NCBI GenBank assembly: GCA_946886875.1 | Contig: CAMPJN010000013.1 | Location: 1-24,380 of the forward strand | Length of the DNA stretch: 24,380 bases | Source: an uncultured Pseudomonas sp. | Lineage (GTDB): Bacteria > Pseudomonadota > Gammaproteobacteria > Pseudomonadales > Pseudomonadaceae | Reading direction: 5' to 3' | In this document: piece after piece, positions 6,771 to 16,381 of the stretch | Layout of the letters: the number at the start of each line of letters is the position of its first letter | Numbering within the stretch: the first letter of the stretch is position 1 | Notes under the pieces: model-generated | Seen by the model: only the letters and a program-made list of their open reading frames with translations | Databases searched by the model: none | What the model was told of the DNA's origin: nothing | Made by a program: the position numbers and the translations under genes

Positions 6771-8329
6771 AGTTTCTGGTTTACTCGGAAGTCACGGCTG
6801 CACGTATTGCCACCAGCATGGGGTTACCGGAGTACAGCTATTACTTTGTTCTGCGTGACTTCTTGCCTGTACTGAAAGCCCTGGGCGATGTACAGGTGGT
6901 CGAAGATCCCGAACAGCAAGTCGATGCGCTCTATGATCAAGCCTGCGCAGCAGGCGAGCGTTGTTTGTTCCTGTCATTCTCGCCACCTCAGAAAACCCTA
7001 GTGGGGCTCCGCTGTCCGACCATTCCGGTGTTTGCCTGGGAGTTCGACAGTATTCCCAATGAGTATTGGCTGGATGAGCAGCAGCAGGACTGGCGGTATG
7101 TCTTGAATGCTTGCGGCAGTGGCATTACTCATTCGCAGATGATCGTCGATGCTGTGCGCAAGGACATGGGCCCACAGTTTCCGATCGTGGCTATCCCCTC
7201 GCCGGTCTGGGACAAATTTGCCACGATCAGAGCGCAACCTGCCGAATTGCCGCTGACCAGCACCGTCGCCATCAGCGTCCGTGCGGGGGTAGTGGTGGAT
7301 AGCCACGACCCGGCATTAAGCCCCTATATTTTCGGTGAGCATGCGACGGCCAGAGTTGTGCAGGCCATCCGTGAGCACGAACAAGCCATGGCGCGCCAAC
7401 AGCCCGCCGATAACGCCGTTGCAGTCCCTGCCACTCGCCAGCAATCACGCGCCCAAGTAACTCGACGCTATCTGGGCGAGTGGTACTTGAAGGTGCTGCG
7501 CCAGAACCTGTCCTTTTTGCCCAACGCCAAAGAAAAAGCGCTTCCACGGTTCGAGCTGGTTTACGAAGATCCCGACAAGCGCTTGGAGCCGCGTAACACC
7601 GTCGAGCCGCCGCACCCCCTCGCCACAGGCGTCAAACCGCTGATGCCCGAATGGCTGCCGGGCGATTCTGAGCTGAAATTGTCCGGGGTGATTTTTACCG
7701 CGCTATTCAACCCTTATGATGGCCGCAAGAACTGGGCAGATATGCTGACCGCATTCTGCGCAGCGTTCCGCGACACCCCTGATGCCACGTTAGTGTTCAA
7801 GCTTGGGCATAACGAATATCTATCCGCCATGCACGACATGCTGATCTGGATGGCGCGCATGCCCCGCTTCAAATGCCGGGTAGTCCTGCTTCACGGCTAT
7901 CTCGACGGCAGTGAGTTCGATGCGCTGATCCGGGCGAGCGCCTTTGCAGTCAATGCCTCCCACGGCGAAGGTCAGTGCCTGCCATTGATGGAGTTCCTGT
8001 CCTGCGGCAAACCCGCGATTGCGCCCCGTCACTCGGCAATGGTCGACTACATCGACGAGGAGGTTGGCTTTGTTGTCGACAGCTGGCTGGACGCCACCGC
8101 CTGGTCCCATGATCCGCGCCTGGCCTATCGCACGCAGCGCCATCAGATTGACTGGGCGTCCCTGAAAGAGGCCTACCTGGCAGCCTATAACTGTGCCAAG
8201 AACCAACCCGAGCGCTACCAGCAACTCGCCCAGAATGCGGTTGAGCGCATGCGCGGCCACTGCTCCAGGCATGCTGCGCAAGAAAAGCTATCCGTATTTC
8301 TTAAGATGGATCAAAGGGTGAGCGCATGA
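6767..8329 (+). CDS. GT-B glycosyltransferase (second of a pair)
   Basis: A 520-residue paralogue of the preceding protein, with the same block order: PEYSYYFVLRDFLPVL, FLSFSPPQK, VFAWEFDSIPNEYW, then NPYDGRKNW (315-323), VLLHGYLDGSEFDALIRAS and the EX7E motif EGQCLPLME (E401 and E409). The interdomain stretch (about residues 175-300) is also long but less repetitive, and contains a basic, aromatic segment. The start ATG overlaps the previous stop by 4 bp, and its own stop overlaps the next start in the same way, so the genes are almost certainly co-translated. Donor and acceptor sugars are unknown. Family membership is firm from motifs; a role in CPA synthesis follows from context only. Confidence 0.85.
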   Translation: MKFLVYSEVTAARIATSMGLPEYSYYFVLRDFLPVLKALGDVQVVEDPEQQVDALYDQACAAGERCLFLSFSPPQKTLVGLRCPTIPVFAWEFDSIPNEYWLDEQQQDWRYVLNACGSGITHSQMIVDAVRKDMGPQFPIVAIPSPVWDKFATIRAQPAELPLTSTVAISVRAGVVVDSHDPALSPYIFGEHATARVVQAIREHEQAMARQQPADNAVAVPATRQQSRAQVTRRYLGEWYLKVLRQNLSFLPNAKEKALPRFELVYEDPDKRLEPRNTVEPPHPLATGVKPLMPEWLPGDSELKLSGVIFTALFNPYDGRKNWADMLTAFCAAFRDTPDATLVFKLGHNEYLSAMHDMLIWMARMPRFKCRVVLLHGYLDGSEFDALIRASAFAVNASHGEGQCLPLMEFLSCGKPAIAPRHSAMVDYIDEEVGFVVDSWLDATAWSHDPRLAYRTQRHQIDWASLKEAYLAAYNCAKNQPERYQQLAQNAVERMRGHCSRHAAQEKLSVFLKMDQRVSA

Positions 8330-9198
8330 TGCGGGTATTGACTTGGTGGCATCGGCTGATCGGCGGCCCCACATTGCACAGCCCTCCCGTCCCAGCTCCA
8401 GCACCCGACTATGTCGACGCCCGTGATTGTGGCTTGGTCGATGCGGTACAGAGCGGCTGGTTTCTGAACGCCAGCGACGAACTATTTTCCGGTTTCGCCA
8501 TCGGACCGCAGGACGTGGTGCTTGATGTCGGCTGCGGCGCCGGCGGCGCGACCCTGTTTTGCGCCAACCGCGGTGCCCATGTGGTGTTCAGTGATGTTGT
8601 ACCGGAGAAAATCGAAGCCCTGCGGCAGAAACTTGAGCAAACACCAGCTCGGGCCGTAGAAGGGCTGGTGTCAGACAGCAACCCACTGCCACTGGCAGCT
8701 GACTATGCAACTCGGATAATTGCCCTGGAGGTGCTTGAGCACGTCGATGATCCGGCAACTATATTGCGCGAGCTGGTTCGAGTCGGCCAACCTGGAGCTC
8801 TCTACCTGTTAGCTGTACCCGACCCGGTTGGGGAGCATATCCAGCAAGACTGCGCCCCAGAGCATTACTTTCAACCCCCGAACCATATTCATATTTTCGA
8901 ACGCGAGGCCTTCGGCCAATTGGTCGAGCAGGCTGGGCTCGTTATCGAGCGCCGCTCCTCCTATGGCTTTTATTGGAGCATGTGGATGCTGATCTACTGG
9001 TCGCAGCTCAAGGCCTCTGGGGAACAACGCACAGGCGAAACCCATGACGTCGTGCATCCCCCGTACTCTCCATTGCTTGATGATTGGGCCGGTTTATGGC
9101 ACCGACTTATCCAGATACCCGAGTTCTCGCCGGTTAAACAGCAACTGGATCGCCTGATGCCCAAGAGCCAGGTGATAGTTGCGCGAAAACCCTTTTGA
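8326..9198 (+). CDS. SAM-dependent class I methyltransferase (first of a pair)
   Basis: A 290-residue Methyltransf_11-type protein. SAM motif I is VVLDVGCGAGG (LDVGCG at 66-71). The acidic end of strand beta-2 is FSDVVPEK, and the post-motif block is ALEVLEHVDDP (E135, E138, H139). The C-terminal third has aromatic-rich PNHIHIFEREAF and YGFYWSMWMLIYW, which may bind acceptor sugar or membrane, and it ends in MPKSQVIVARKP, shared with the next gene. The start overlaps the stop of the upstream glycosyltransferase (ATGATG). Methyltransferases are part of the PA5455-PA5459 cluster linked to CPA; methylation of a rhamnose or another residue on the polysaccharide is the likely job, but target and position are not shown by the sequence. 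Confidence 0.83.
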   Translation: MMRVLTWWHRLIGGPTLHSPPVPAPAPDYVDARDCGLVDAVQSGWFLNASDELFSGFAIGPQDVVLDVGCGAGGATLFCANRGAHVVFSDVVPEKIEALRQKLEQTPARAVEGLVSDSNPLPLAADYATRIIALEVLEHVDDPATILRELVRVGQPGALYLLAVPDPVGEHIQQDCAPEHYFQPPNHIHIFEREAFGQLVEQAGLVIERRSSYGFYWSMWMLIYWSQLKASGEQRTGETHDVVHPPYSPLLDDWAGLWHRLIQIPEFSPVKQQLDRLMPKSQVIVARKPF

Positions 9199-9240
9199 TT
9201 CGTGCCTTCAGGCTCACCGTCCTATTATGAGAATTCGTAC

Positions 9241-10080
9241 ATGCTGAATCGGCTCAAGCGTCTACTGACGACTTCATCTTCCGAGCTCCGGCCCTCCCGC
9301 GAGCCGGTTCCCAAGGTGCTTGCACCCGCAGAACCCGAGATCGATATCGGCTTGGTCGATATACATCAGAGCGGCTGGCTGCAGAATGAAACTGGCGAGT
9401 TGGTCCGCGGCTTTGCGATATCGGCTGAAGATGTAGTGCTTGATATAGGTTGTGGCGAAGGTGGCTACGCTCTCTTTAGCGCCCGGCAAGGGGCCGAGAT
9501 CATTCTCGCCGACTTAGATGCCAGTAAGCTCGATACCGCTCGTGCGCGGCTTGAGAAAGAGAGCGCACGCAGCGTTCGCACACTGGTTACCGATGCCAAT
9601 CCTATACCGCTGGACGATGGAGTAATCAGTCGGGTCGTCGCCATGGAAGTTCTCGAACACGTCGACGACCCCGCCCAGTTCATGGCCGAACTGGTGCGCG
9701 TCGCCAGGCCGGGCGCTCTGTTTCTGCTGACGGTCCCGGACGAAATCATCGAGGGCGTGCAGAAACATATCGCCCCCTCTGTCTATTTCGAACGCCCCAA
9801 CCATATTCGTATCTTCAAGCGCGGCGAATTGGAACAATTGGCGCTGGAGGCGGGGCTGAGCGTGGAGAGCACCATGCAGTACGGTTTCTATCACGCCGTA
9901 TGGTGGTCATTGTACTGGGCCTGCGAGAACCAACCGCTCAGCCCGCCTTGGCATCCGTTGCTGGAAAATTGGTCGGAGACCTGGTCGACGCTACTGTCGC
10001 TGCCCGCCGGGCCGCGTATCAAGGCGGCGCTGGATACGGTTATGCCGAAAAGCCAGGTTGTAGTTGCGCGCAAACCCTGA
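9241..10080 (+). CDS. SAM-dependent class I methyltransferase (second of a pair)
   Basis: A 279-residue paralogue of the preceding methyltransferase. SAM motif I is VVLDIGCGEGG (LDIGCG at 67-72), then LADLDASK at the end of beta-2 and AMEVLEHVDDP. It shares GLVDIHQSGWLQNETGELVRGFAI-type N-terminal blocks, PNHIRIFKRGEL, a YGFYHAVWWSLYW aromatic segment and the ending MPKSQVVVARKP. The frame stays open to a GTG at 9202. I prefer ATG 9241 because MLNRLKRLL aligns with the start of the first methyltransferase and GAG lies ten bases upstream. A 42-bp gap separates it from the preceding stop. Probably a polysaccharide methyltransferase with a different site or sugar specificity from its neighbour (inference). 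Confidence 0.82.
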   Translation: MLNRLKRLLTTSSSELRPSREPVPKVLAPAEPEIDIGLVDIHQSGWLQNETGELVRGFAISAEDVVLDIGCGEGGYALFSARQGAEIILADLDASKLDTARARLEKESARSVRTLVTDANPIPLDDGVISRVVAMEVLEHVDDPAQFMAELVRVARPGALFLLTVPDEIIEGVQKHIAPSVYFERPNHIRIFKRGELEQLALEAGLSVESTMQYGFYHAVWWSLYWACENQPLSPPWHPLLENWSETWSTLLSLPAGPRIKAALDTVMPKSQVVVARKP

Positions 10081-10095
10081 GGTCACCGTTATCCA

Positions 10096-11250
10096 ATGAG
10101 AACCCGCATCGGTGATATCGAAATCCTGCGTGGAATCGCGGTGTTGATGGTGGTCTTCCACCACGCCTCCGGCAACCTGTTTACTTGGGCCACACCCAAT
10201 ATGGAGCGCTTCTATACCTACTTTAGCGGTTGGGTCGGCGTGGACCTGTTCTTCGCTATCTCTGGATTTGTGATTGCACGTGATCTGGCGCCGCGTTTGT
10301 TGGCGGTGCCGCGCGGTGAAGCGGCCACGCGTATGGTGCTGGCCTTCTGGGTACGTCGGGCTTGGCGACTGCTGCCATCAGCATGGCTATGGCTGCTGGT
10401 AATGCTGGTCGCCTCGCTAGCCGTCAATCAGACCGGCGCATTCGGTTTGTTCCGTACCAACTTGGAGGCAACGGTAGCTGGGGTTTTACAGGTGGCCAAC
10501 TTCCGCTTCGCCGAGACATTTATGCAGTGGCCCTATGGAGCGAGCTTCGTTTACTGGAGCCTTTCGCTGGAGGAGCAGTTTTACCTGTTGTTTCCTGTGG
10601 TGATTCTTTTGGCACGCCGCTATCTGTTGCACGTCATGATTTTGTTGGTTCTGCTCCAGTTCTTTCTGGTACGTACGCCTACGCTGATGGTTTTTCGTAC
10701 CGATGCCCTGGCACTTGGAGTGCTTTTAGCGTTGTGGACGCAGCACTCGTCATACTTGCTTTTCAAGCCCGGTTTTCTTGAACGAAACAAATATGGTCTC
10801 GCTGTGGTCTTGGCTGCGCTGATATGCCTTTGGGTGCTGGGTTCGGACCAGCTACGCAGCGTAAACATCAAAGTTGGCATGATCGCACTGATATCTGCTG
10901 CGCTTGTTTGGTTAGCCTCCTACGACAGGGGCTTTCTGGGGTTCCCCAAACCTATTTCGAGCCTGCTGATATGGTTGGGCGCGCGGTCCTATGCCATCTA
11001 CCTGATTCATATACCGGCTTTTTACTTCACTCGAGAGCTTTGGTTTCGCACGGATGCGGCGGCACAAGGTTTTAATGAAGAGTTTTTCTATCCGTTCGTA
11101 ATTACCGCTTTCCTACTAATCGTGGTGTTGAGCGAACTGAACTATCGCCTTCTGGAAGTTCCATTGCGCGACCATGGTAAGCGTGCAGCGCGCAAAATCA
11201 GGGATGGGCGCGATGGCGTTGTAGATATGTCGGACTCGGTCAGATCTTAA
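10096..11250 (+). CDS. Integral-membrane acyltransferase (acyltransferase 3 family)
   Basis: A 384-residue protein with about ten hydrophobic segments spread over its length. Family hallmarks are IEILRGIAVLMVVFHHASG at the N-terminus with the catalytic-type histidine pair, GVDLFFAISGFVIARD, YWSLSLEEQFYLLFP in the middle, and the closing NYRLLEVPLRDHGK. Acyltransferase 3 proteins O-acetylate, or otherwise acylate, sugars of surface polysaccharides across or at the cytoplasmic membrane. It starts 15 bp after the methyltransferase stop, with TGAGG just upstream. In this setting, O-acetylation of the CPA chain or of an added sugar is likely; the acyl group is not certain. Confidence 0.88.
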   Translation: MRTRIGDIEILRGIAVLMVVFHHASGNLFTWATPNMERFYTYFSGWVGVDLFFAISGFVIARDLAPRLLAVPRGEAATRMVLAFWVRRAWRLLPSAWLWLLVMLVASLAVNQTGAFGLFRTNLEATVAGVLQVANFRFAETFMQWPYGASFVYWSLSLEEQFYLLFPVVILLARRYLLHVMILLVLLQFFLVRTPTLMVFRTDALALGVLLALWTQHSSYLLFKPGFLERNKYGLAVVLAALICLWVLGSDQLRSVNIKVGMIALISAALVWLASYDRGFLGFPKPISSLLIWLGARSYAIYLIHIPAFYFTRELWFRTDAAAQGFNEEFFYPFVITAFLLIVVLSELNYRLLEVPLRDHGKRAARKIRDGRDGVVDMSDSVRS

Positions 11251-11252
11251 TA

Positions 11253-12137
11253 ATGCAGTGGAACCCCATGAATAATCAGGACGCCGTATCCCCGCAATTT
11301 ATTTCCTACGCCCAAAACTTCGAGGACGTAATGCTCTGGCGTGCCCTGAAGCTTTTCGGCCCTGGAAATTACGTCGACGTAGGGGCCAATCACCCCACCC
11401 AGGACTCGGTCACCCGCTCGCTATACGAGCGCGGTTGGCGCGGCATCAATATCGAGCCGGTCCAGCATTACTACGAAGCCCTGTGCTACGAGCGCCCGCA
11501 GGACACTAACCTGTGTGTGGCGGTTGGTGATCAGGAAGGTGAGCTGGTCTTTTTCGAGTCGGCTGATACCGGTCTTTCGACCCTCAGCCAGGAAATGGCA
11601 GAACTGCAACAGGCCGAGGGGATTTCTTTCGTCCAGCGCAAAGTGCAAACGAAACGGCTTGCCGACATCTGCGCTCAATACCTGTCCGCCGCAGCGCCCT
11701 TTCATTTCCTGAAGATCGACGTCGAAGGCTTCGAGCGCAACGTCCTTCAGGGCATGGATTTTCGACGCTGGCGGCCATGGATCATCCTGATCGAGTCCGC
11801 TTTCGACAAGACACCCGAGTGGGAGGAGTTGATTCTGCAGGCGGGCTATCAACCTGGTCTGTGCGATGGAATCAACCGCTATTACGTAGCTCAGGAAAAG
11901 CTCGAGTTACTTGTGCCTCTGTCCATGCCACCCAATTTCCTCGATGAGTTCCAGCTGTGTTACGGGCACCGCTTCAGTCATCCCGTCGCGGATATCGAAC
12001 CGCTGCAGGTAAACCTGCAAAAAGCGACGCAACGTGCGGATCTTGCCGAAACGCAGTTGGCCGCGATTTACAGCAGTCGTCTATGGAAAGTCGCGAGGTT
12101 GATCACCTCGTTGAAGCGATTGATTGCCACTCGTTAG
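11253..12137 (+). CDS. FkbM-family SAM methyltransferase
   Basis: A 294-residue protein. The FkbM signature is clear: YVDVGANHPTQDSVTRSLYE, then GINIEPVQHYYEAL, then FLKIDVEGFERNVLQGMDF and WIILIESAF. FkbM enzymes methylate hydroxyl groups of sugars or polyketides; several act on surface glycans. The C-terminus carries a short helical region (LQKATQRADLAETQLAAIY) followed by a basic amphipathic end with SRLWKVARLITSLKRL, perhaps contacting membrane or partner. ATG 11253 lies two bases after the acyltransferase stop; ATG 11268 is an alternative, and neither has a strong ribosome site. It is the last gene of the six-gene group. It probably works on the same glycan as the two other methyltransferases, but the acceptor is unknown. 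Confidence 0.85.
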   Translation: MQWNPMNNQDAVSPQFISYAQNFEDVMLWRALKLFGPGNYVDVGANHPTQDSVTRSLYERGWRGINIEPVQHYYEALCYERPQDTNLCVAVGDQEGELVFFESADTGLSTLSQEMAELQQAEGISFVQRKVQTKRLADICAQYLSAAAPFHFLKIDVEGFERNVLQGMDFRRWRPWIILIESAFDKTPEWEELILQAGYQPGLCDGINRYYVAQEKLELLVPLSMPPNFLDEFQLCYGHRFSHPVADIEPLQVNLQKATQRADLAETQLAAIYSSRLWKVARLITSLKRLIATR

Positions 12138-12248
12138 CTTAATGAAGCAGCTAGCTGCACAAGGCATCTGAGCAGAAAGCGTTCGCTCAGCTAAAAACTA
12201 GATGCCGTTGTCTACTGTCCTGATCCGTTGCAAACAGGTTGAACAAGA
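12138..12248. promoter_or_regulatory. Structured gap before rmd, likely start of second operon
   Basis: These 111 bp separate the six-gene and eight-gene groups, by far the largest gap in an otherwise overlapping gene run. They contain a perfect 12-bp palindrome GCAGCTAGCTGC (12147-12158). They also contain a nested inverted repeat: GGCATCT (12163-12169) with AGATGCC (12200-12206), enclosing CTGAGC (12168-12173) with GCTCAG (12185-12190). In P. aeruginosa the two gene groups are reported as separate operons, so a promoter is expected here, but I cannot point to a convincing -35/-10 pair. The hairpins lack a T-run, so they are not a standard terminator. Confidence 0.5.
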
Positions 12249-14140
<1,892 letters not shown>

Positions 14141-14144
14141 GTCC

Positions 14145-15584
14145 ATGCTAGTTCCCGTGATCCTCTCCGGCGGTGCCGGAACCCGTTTGTGGCCGGTATC
14201 TCGCGAAGGGCAACCCAAGCCCTTTATGCAATTGCCAGATGGTGAGTCGCTGCTGCAGAAGACCTATCGCCGGGCCGCCGAATTGGTGGCCCGGGGTGGT
14301 GAAATAGTGACGGTGACCAACCGCGATTATTACTTTCAAAGTAAAGATCATTTTCTTGCTGCCAAGCTGCCTAGCCTCCACGCGCACTTCATTCTCGAGC
14401 CTCTGGGGCGCAACACTGCCCCTGCCATAGCGGCGGCGGCGCTGGTGATGCGTGAGCGCTATGGTGATCAGGTAATGATGGTGGTGATGCCCGCTGATCA
14501 TCTGATCCAAGATGGTGAGGCGTTTATGGCGGCGGTTGCACAGGCGTCCGCGCTGGCGGCGGATGGATATCTGGTGACCTTCGGTATTCGTCCTACGGCA
14601 CCCGAGACCGGCTTTGGTTATATCGAGGTAGGCGCAGCTCTGAATCAGGATGGCGCTGCTCTGGTCGAACGTTTCGTCGAGAAACCCGACCAGGAGACGG
14701 CCGAACGCTACCTGGCCAGCGGTACCTTTTTGTGGAACTCGGGCATGTTCTGCTTCACCGCCAGTACGCTGCTGGGGGAGCTAGCAACCCATGCCCCCGA
14801 GCTGCTTGAATTGGCCAGCGCCTGCGTGAGCGCAAGCCCGGCTCAGGATCTGGGTGCGGTTATGCAACAGGAATTGAATGCCGAGCAGTTCGCAGCCCTG
14901 CCGGATATTTCCATCGACTATGCACTTATGGAACGCTCAGCCAAGGTCGCGGTAGTGCCAGCTGCTTTCGGCTGGAGTGATATCGGTTCCTGGGGTGCAA
15001 TGAGTGGTTTGGTCGAGCCGGATGCGCAGAACAATCGTGCAACTGGCGAGGCGATATTTATCGACAGCCGTAATACCTTCGTGCAGAGCGATGGCCGCCT
15101 GGTGGCGACAGTCGGCGTGAAGGACTTGATCGTCATCGATACTGCCGACGCCATTCTGGTGGCCCACGCCGACCGCGCCCAGGATGTGCGTCAGGTGGTC
15201 AAGCGCTTGAAAGATAGCAACCACGATGCTTATCGTCTGCACCGTACGGTGAGCCGACCCTGGGGCACCTATACGGTGCTTGAGGAAGGGCCGCGCTTCA
15301 AAATCAAACGTATCGTGGTCAAGTCAGGCGCGGCGCTATCGCTGCAAATGCACCACCACCGCAGTGAGCATTGGGTGGTGGTGCAAGGTATGGCCAAGGT
15401 TACCAATGGCGAAGGTGCGCGCCTGGTCAATAGCAACGAATCCACCTATATCCCAGCCGGGCATAAGCATCGTCTAGAGAATCCCGGGGTGATCGATCTG
15501 GTCATGATTGAAGTACAGAGCGGCGAATACCTGGGCGAGGACGATATCGTCCGTTTCGAAGACCAATACGGCAGGATTCTCTAG
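14145..15584 (+). CDS. wbpW: Mannose-1-phosphate guanylyltransferase / mannose-6-phosphate isomerase
   Basis: A 479-residue bifunctional enzyme of the ManC/AlgA type, making GDP-D-mannose for Gmd. The nucleotidyltransferase domain has GGAGTRLWP (residues 9-17), EGQPKPF with the substrate lysine at 25, ILEPLGRNTAPAIAAAA, FVEKP and FLWNSGMF. The C-terminal cupin isomerase domain has RPWGTYTVLEEG, LSLQMHHHRSEHWVVVQG with metal-binding histidines, and PAGHKHRLENPG. The frame is open to 14124, but ATG 14145 is preferred because GGAG lies 9 bases upstream and the protein then starts with the usual short lead to the GTP loop. The name wbpW follows the locus; closely related manC/algA enzymes occur elsewhere in Pseudomonas. 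Confidence 0.94.
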   Translation: MLVPVILSGGAGTRLWPVSREGQPKPFMQLPDGESLLQKTYRRAAELVARGGEIVTVTNRDYYFQSKDHFLAAKLPSLHAHFILEPLGRNTAPAIAAAALVMRERYGDQVMMVVMPADHLIQDGEAFMAAVAQASALAADGYLVTFGIRPTAPETGFGYIEVGAALNQDGAALVERFVEKPDQETAERYLASGTFLWNSGMFCFTASTLLGELATHAPELLELASACVSASPAQDLGAVMQQELNAEQFAALPDISIDYALMERSAKVAVVPAAFGWSDIGSWGAMSGLVEPDAQNNRATGEAIFIDSRNTFVQSDGRLVATVGVKDLIVIDTADAILVAHADRAQDVRQVVKRLKDSNHDAYRLHRTVSRPWGTYTVLEEGPRFKIKRIVVKSGAALSLQMHHHRSEHWVVVQGMAKVTNGEGARLVNSNESTYIPAGHKHRLENPGVIDLVMIEVQSGEYLGEDDIVRFEDQYGRIL

Positions 15585-16381
15585 TGGCGGTCGGTATGGT
15601 ACGTGCGGTCTGGAATTACCGCGGATTCGTGCTGGGCAGCGTCAAGCGCGAGTTTCAAACGCGCTACCGTAACTCCTTGCTGGGCGCGACCTGGACGATC
15701 CTCAATCCGCTTTCGATGATCATCGTCTACACGGTGATCTTTTCCCAATTGATGAAAGCCCGCCTACCTGGCGTGGATAACAGCCTGGCCTATGGTATTT
15801 ACCTATGCGCGGGGATTCTCGCCTGGGGCTTTTTCGCCGAGGTGATCGGGCGTAGCCAGTCGGTGTTTCTCGAACACGCCAACCTGATCAAGAAGCTCAG
15901 CTTCCCGCGTATCTGTCTGCCGCTGATTGTGGTGATGAATGCCGGGGTCAACTTCGCGATCATCTTCGCGCTGTTTCTCGGCTTTCTATTGGTAACTCAG
16001 AACTTCCCCGGCTGGGCCATTCTCGGCGTAATTCCAGTTCTGCTGATTCAGATCGCCTTCTCCATTGGCCTGGGCATCATCCTCGGTGTGCTCAACGTAT
16101 TTTTCCGCGATGTCGGGCAATTCACCGGGATCTTCCTGCAGTTCTGGTTCTGGTTCACCCCGATCGTCTATCCATTGTCGATTCTCCCTGAAGAAATCCA
16201 ACCCTGGATCGCGATGAACCCAATGGTGCCGCTGATTTCTGCTTATCAGGGCATTTTTGTCTATGGCCAATGGCCCGACTGGTCAGCGCTCTGGCCGACC
16301 GCGTTGCTCGCGGCAGCGCTCTGTCTACTGGGCATGCGTCTGTTCCGTAAGCGTTCCGGTGAAATGGTGGATGAACTCTGA
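15584..16381 (+). CDS. wzm: O-antigen ABC transporter permease Wzm
   Basis: A 265-residue ABC-2 type membrane protein that forms the channel through which the finished D-rhamnan leaves the cytoplasm. About six hydrophobic segments are visible. Family blocks are RGFVLGSVKREFQTRYRNSL, LLGATWTILNPLSMIIVYTV, KKLSFPRICLPLIVVMNAG and VFFRDVGQFTGIFLQFWFWF, with a closing KRSGEMVDEL. The start is a GTG that overlaps the wbpW stop (TAGTG). ATG 15596 is an alternative giving MVRAVWNYRGF, and the start choice is not secure. Its final TGA overlaps the wzt ATG. Confidence 0.94.
   Translation: MAVGMVRAVWNYRGFVLGSVKREFQTRYRNSLLGATWTILNPLSMIIVYTVIFSQLMKARLPGVDNSLAYGIYLCAGILAWGFFAEVIGRSQSVFLEHANLIKKLSFPRICLPLIVVMNAGVNFAIIFALFLGFLLVTQNFPGWAILGVIPVLLIQIAFSIGLGIILGVLNVFFRDVGQFTGIFLQFWFWFTPIVYPLSILPEEIQPWIAMNPMVPLISAYQGIFVYGQWPDWSALWPTALLAAALCLLGMRLFRKRSGEMVDEL

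Noticed and set aside
9202..9240. GTG start for the second methyltransferase, adding 13 residues
   Set aside because: ATG 9241 aligns with the start of the paralogous methyltransferase; the extra residues have no counterpart there.
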